Positions 37,298-39,038 of a DNA stretch of 39,038 bases are shown here, in pieces. A program made the position numbers and the translations under genes. The notes under the pieces were generated by a model. That model ran no database searches. It was not told the DNA's origin and was given only the letters and a program-made list of their open reading frames with translations. This stretch comes from Deltaproteobacteria bacterium (lineage in GTDB: Bacteria; Desulfobacterota; Dissulfuribacteria; Dissulfuribacterales; QOAL01): NCBI GenBank assembly GCA_015489315.1, contig WFZZ01000211.1, positions 1 through 39,038 of the forward strand, written 5' to 3'. Position 1 is the first letter of the stretch. Each line of letters opens with the position of its first letter.

Positions 37298-37489
37298 TGG
37301 CTTAATGCCAACGAGGTCCTAAAAAAATTTTTTTGAAGGCGGCTGAAATCCAACAAGAACAAGACCTCTATAACGGAGGCCAGGGTGGTAACCAAGGGAT
37401 GCTGGTTTTTTCAGGAATTCCAAAGATTAATATTGATGAGAGGCATCAAAAAGGGCTACCAATGGGCCAGAATCAATGAGTATCCTTTT
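37294..37489 (-). pseudogene. Degenerate VapC/PIN-domain toxin remnant
   Basis: Directly after the antitoxin stop the minus strand encodes IKRILIDSGPLVALFDASHQY followed by an in-frame TAA, then SLEFLKKTSIP. After a one-base deletion the frame continues as LVTTLASVIEVLFLLDFSRLQ. This reads as the N-terminal half of a PIN nuclease (the LIDSGPLVALFDA start carries the first catalytic Asp). It is interrupted by a stop and a frameshift and cut short where the plus-strand fusion gene ends. The rest of the domain is missing. The antitoxin next to it is still open. Confidence 0.7.
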
Positions 37490-37742
37490 AATTTGCTCTT
37501 TCGCCCTTGATTTTGCCCTTTATTATCTCTTTTCTACTAACCGACAAGTCACTGCGGCCGCTTGAATACTTGCCGAAGAGATCCGTTCCAAGGTCCCACG
37601 GGGTCTGGCTTGAGACTTTTTTCAGGTATTTCTGGATGCTCCGCCTTATCAGCTCGGACTTTGTAAGGCCCAGCTTTTTTGCTGCATTAGTAATATTTTG
37701 CTCCATTTGGGGATCTAATCTCATGGTTAACATGATTTGCAC
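37488..37742 (-). CDS. Ribbon-helix-helix (CopG/Arc-type) antitoxin-like repressor
   Basis: This 84-residue protein has an N-terminal RHH DNA-binding pattern: LTMRLDPQMEQNI, then AAKKLGLTKSELIRRSIQKYLKK. The GTG at 37742 is chosen because AAAAAGG precedes it with eight bases of spacing; an ATG at 37733 is an alternative. The C-terminal region (PWDLGTDLFGKYSSGRSDLS) is of the kind that wraps around a PIN toxin in VapBC-type systems. A perfect inverted repeat lies just upstream. The toxin gene that should follow is broken, so the antitoxin appears orphaned. Confidence 0.82.
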   Translation of the reverse strand: MQIMLTMRLDPQMEQNITNAAKKLGLTKSELIRRSIQKYLKKVSSQTPWDLGTDLFGKYSSGRSDLSVSRKEIIKGKIKGERAN

Positions 37743-37754
37743 TTCGTTTGCCTT

Positions 37755-37780
37755 TTTGTATTACATAAAAGTAATACAAA
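37755..37780. promoter_or_regulatory. Palindromic operator upstream of the RHH antitoxin gene
   Basis: TTTGTATTAC (37755-37764) and GTAATACAAA (37771-37780) form a perfect 10-base inverted repeat around a six-base AT spacer. The end nearest the gene is 12 bases from the GTG start at 37742. Ribbon-helix-helix antitoxins commonly autoregulate through such sites, so this is a strong operator candidate. Confidence 0.65.
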
Positions 37781-37850
37781 GGACTCGACAATTACTTCTT
37801 ACCGCCTGCTGTCTTTTCTGTCAGCCTCTACTTTCACCGCCATTTAAAAT

Positions 37851-38090
37851 TTAAACTCTTTCATACATTTCCAGGAATCTTTTTCTGCTGATTCCTATCT
37901 GGCTGCAGATATGTCTTAATGTTGATCCCTTAATTCGTTTGTGATTTGGCAGGGTTAGAGGTGTTTTGGTACTATCCTGATTTTTTCTCAACATGGCAAT
38001 ATGATTGCCCTCTCGAACCATCCGAAAGCCTGACTCTTCAAGTACTTTTAAGGCCTTTTTCCTGGGAATATCCCTTGGAAATTTCATCAA
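37851..38090 (-). CDS. hicA: HicA-type toxin (mRNA interferase)
   Basis: This 79-residue small basic protein has the HicA double-stranded-RNA-binding-like fold pattern: ALKVLEESGFRMVREGNHIAML with the catalytic His30, then LTLPNHKRIKGSTLRHICSQIGISRKRF, the usual closing helix. HicA cleaves mRNA and is held inactive by HicB. The ATG overlaps the hicB stop (ATGA at 38087-38090), giving an antitoxin-first order. The sequence appears intact and full length. Confidence 0.88.
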   Translation of the reverse strand: MMKFPRDIPRKKALKVLEESGFRMVREGNHIAMLRKNQDSTKTPLTLPNHKRIKGSTLRHICSQIGISRKRFLEMYERV

Positions 38091-38308
38091 GCTGCCAGTT
38101 GGGCTTCTGCAATAAAGGCCTCTTCCACATCGATTTTCTCCTCAAGGACATCCTTTCCAAAGGTCTCGATGTGAAACTTGATGGCAGAAGTTACATCTTT
38201 TAGGGCCTCTTCGTAGGAGTCTCCTTCACCGACGACTATACCTTTAAGGCCAAGTGGATATGCTATGTATCCATCGCTGTGTTTTTCAATTATGATTTTG
38301 ACTTTCAT
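38087..38308 (-). CDS. hicB: HicB-type antitoxin
   Basis: This 73-residue protein has the partial RNase H-like HicB fold: VKIIIEKHSDGYIAYPLGLKG, then VVGEGDSYEEALKDVTSAIKFHIETFG. It neutralises the HicA encoded just downstream by blocking its active site. The C terminus (about residues 57-73) is short, with no separate DNA-binding domain visible. AGGAG at 38315-38319 supports the ATG at 38308. Confidence 0.88.
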   Translation of the reverse strand: MKVKIIIEKHSDGYIAYPLGLKGIVVGEGDSYEEALKDVTSAIKFHIETFGKDVLEEKIDVEEAFIAEAQLAA

Positions 38309-38458
38309 CCTATTCTCCTCAAAAAGAAGTTTGTTAAAAGCATAAGGCCATTCAGGCCTTCAGATAGAAGTTCACAGTTTAAATATACAATACTAGTCAA
38401 AAATTGCTCCTTTTTACCTGCTATCTTTCCAATTTGACCCTTTTTAAATCCCTGCTTT
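38309..38458. other. Non-coding remnant between the broken and intact HicB genes
   Basis: Apart from the likely hicA stub at 38421-38462 and the hicB ribosome site, nothing recognisable is seen here. A 67-codon minus-strand frame crosses the stretch, but its first part is a wrong-frame reading of the broken hicB. Confidence 0.45.
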
Positions 38459-38657
38459 TCATGCCACACGGAGTTCAGCGACTCTTCGTATATGAGGAAT
38501 TTCCCCACTGTTTAAATTCTTATACAAATCCAAAAGTTTTCTTTCAATTCATCCAGGTTTTCTCCCTGAGTCCAATAATCAAGAAATTCCTCCAGATAAC
38601 CAAGCCACCAGTCCCCTTCCTGCCAGAAGACATATCTAACTGTTTTTCTTCAGTCAT
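38459..38657 (-). pseudogene. Frameshifted second HicB-family antitoxin
   Basis: Starting at an ATG (38657), the minus strand encodes MTEEKQLDMS, then, after loss of one base, FWQEGDWWLGYLEEFLDYW and TQGENLDELKEN. After loss of another base it continues LLDLYKNLNSGEIPHIRRV and AELRVA to a stop at 38459-38461. Restoring the two bases gives one uninterrupted HicB-like protein of 66 residues. This form, with GYLEEFPDYWTQGETLEELKEN-like wording, is a recognised HicB variant distinct from the intact hicB downstream. A short ATGA-overlapping start MKSRDLKRVKLER follows (38462 down to about 38421), which may be the stub of its hicA. Confidence 0.7.
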
Positions 38658-38699
38658 TTTAGATGCCTTCTTTTTAACTATCTATTAATAAATCCTCAG

Positions 38700-38774
38700 T
38701 CAATTTTTGAATAACTGACCTGCTTCAAATATATGACAGGATTCGTCGCAATGGATGTTGAATGTCCTATTCAT
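38700..38774 (-). pseudogene. N-terminal stub of a DUF3800-family protein
   Basis: An ATG at 38774 overlapping the upstream stop (ATGA) opens a 24-codon frame with TFNIHCDESCHIFEAGQ, then a TGA. The (Y/H)CDESCH start is the hallmark of DUF3800, whose Asp-Glu-Ser motif belongs to an RNase H-like fold. The expected continuation of about 200 residues is absent; the broken hicB begins instead. This is most simply a gene truncated by deletion. Confidence 0.5.
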
Positions 38775-39037
38775 GAAATCTTTTTATTTAAGTTTAAATT
38801 CATGCCTACTACTTCCAATCTTTCCACGCCTTCTTTTTCAGATTCGATTTTCCTGGCAAGTCTCTTCATGTGTTGAACCAGTTCGTTGAAATCCAATCTT
38901 TTAGTCTGAAACTTCCAGGTTTTTTCTGGTCTTGCATTTGCCAAAAGATATATTCCGTGGGTGCTATCAGCCGCCTTCAAGTATTGGCCAACAAGTTGGC
39001 TTTCAAGGCCTTCTTCCAAGTCCCCAAGGGCCCACTT
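38771..39037 (-). CDS. C-terminal fragment of an unidentified protein (5' end outside window)
   Basis: The frame is open to the window edge, so at least 88 C-terminal residues are present; the TTG at 39019 is probably not the true start. The text LVGQYLKAADSTHGIYLLANA, with a preceding acidic stretch and a following Lys/Glu-rich helix, recalls the C-terminal restriction-nuclease-like segment of some large ATPase or defence proteins that read QLV-x2-YL...HGIYLV. That comparison is from memory and weak. The gene is coupled by ATGA to the DUF3800 stub. Confidence 0.45.
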   Translation of the reverse strand, partial: KWALGDLEEGLESQLVGQYLKAADSTHGIYLLANARPEKTWKFQTKRLDFNELVQHMKRLARKIESEKEGVERLEVVGMNLNLNKKIS

Positions 39038-39038
39038 A

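Noticed and set aside
37743-37850. Possible small peptide gene between hicA and the RHH antitoxin operator
   Set aside because: The only frame is 14 codons long with no ribosome site; the stretch appears to hold only the operator and leader.
38305-38508. 67-codon minus-strand frame ending in ATGA overlap with hicB
   Set aside because: Its first part is the wrong-frame reading of the broken hicB and the rest shows no recognisable domain; the overlap with hicB is probably chance.

Overview
The window looks like a chromosomal segment of a Gram-negative bacterium, probably of the Desulfobacterota (former deltaproteobacterial) type. The evidence for Gram-negative is an LptF/LptG pair, dTDP-sugar genes, Mpl murein recycling and YajC. 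The lineage is suggested by the mix of a corrinoid-activator-type ASKHA ferredoxin, an EhaR-like HAD protein, a GldA/GldFG/DUF4340 transporter and a DUF2760-Hsp70 pair. Coding strands are strikingly purine-rich (runs such as AAAAGG) and the proteins are rich in Lys/Glu/Ile, which would fit a thermophile. The lineage and lifestyle are inferences. No rRNA, tRNA, CRISPR array or complete insertion sequence was seen.

Region 1 (1-516, +) is the 3' end of a RimK-like ATP-grasp gene. Region 2 (485-16515, -) is a tightly packed co-directional run of 14 genes, many overlapping. Read in transcription order it holds a DUF2141 secreted protein, ComEC, an orphan HyuB, Mpl, Tgt, YajC, an ArnT-like glycosyltransferase, RfbB, RfbD, LptF, LptG, Nth, a purine nucleoside phosphorylase and an MtaD-type deaminase. 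The themes are envelope assembly and recycling, DNA uptake and repair, and nucleoside salvage. The last two genes could form a methylthioadenosine to methylthioinosine salvage route.

Region 3 (16624-20441, +) holds an isochorismatase-family hydrolase, an 81-residue single-repeat PnuC/SemiSWEET-like membrane protein, archease with RtcB RNA ligase, and an L,D-transpeptidase. Region 4 (20556-28507, +) is a six-gene run: GldA-type ABC ATPase, a GldF-GldG fusion, a DUF4340 protein, a membrane-anchored DUF2760 protein, an Hsp70 and a HEAT-repeat protein. It is a candidate envelope transport/chaperone module. A flavodoxin-fold protein follows (28526-29173).

Region 5 (29179-33059) has a minus-strand pair (Smr-domain protein, OB-fold lipoprotein) diverging from a three-gene plus-strand operon: a Cys-rich small protein, an EhaR-like HAD protein and a secreted serpin. 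Region 6 (33073-37297) has the ASKHA/2Fe-2S corrinoid-activator-like protein diverging from a sugar epimerase that is coupled to an unusual nitrilase-RfaE2 fusion.

Region 7 (37294-39038, -) is a decaying toxin-antitoxin/accessory island. It contains a ribbon-helix-helix antitoxin with a perfect palindromic operator but a broken VapC/PIN toxin, an intact-looking HicAB pair, a second HicB broken by two single-base frameshifts, a DUF3800 N-terminal stub, and the C-terminal fragment of a protein running off the window. The best candidates for something new are the nitrilase-RfaE2 fusion, the GldA-GldFG-DUF4340-DUF2760-Hsp70-HEAT run, and the EhaR-like HAD plus serpin operon.
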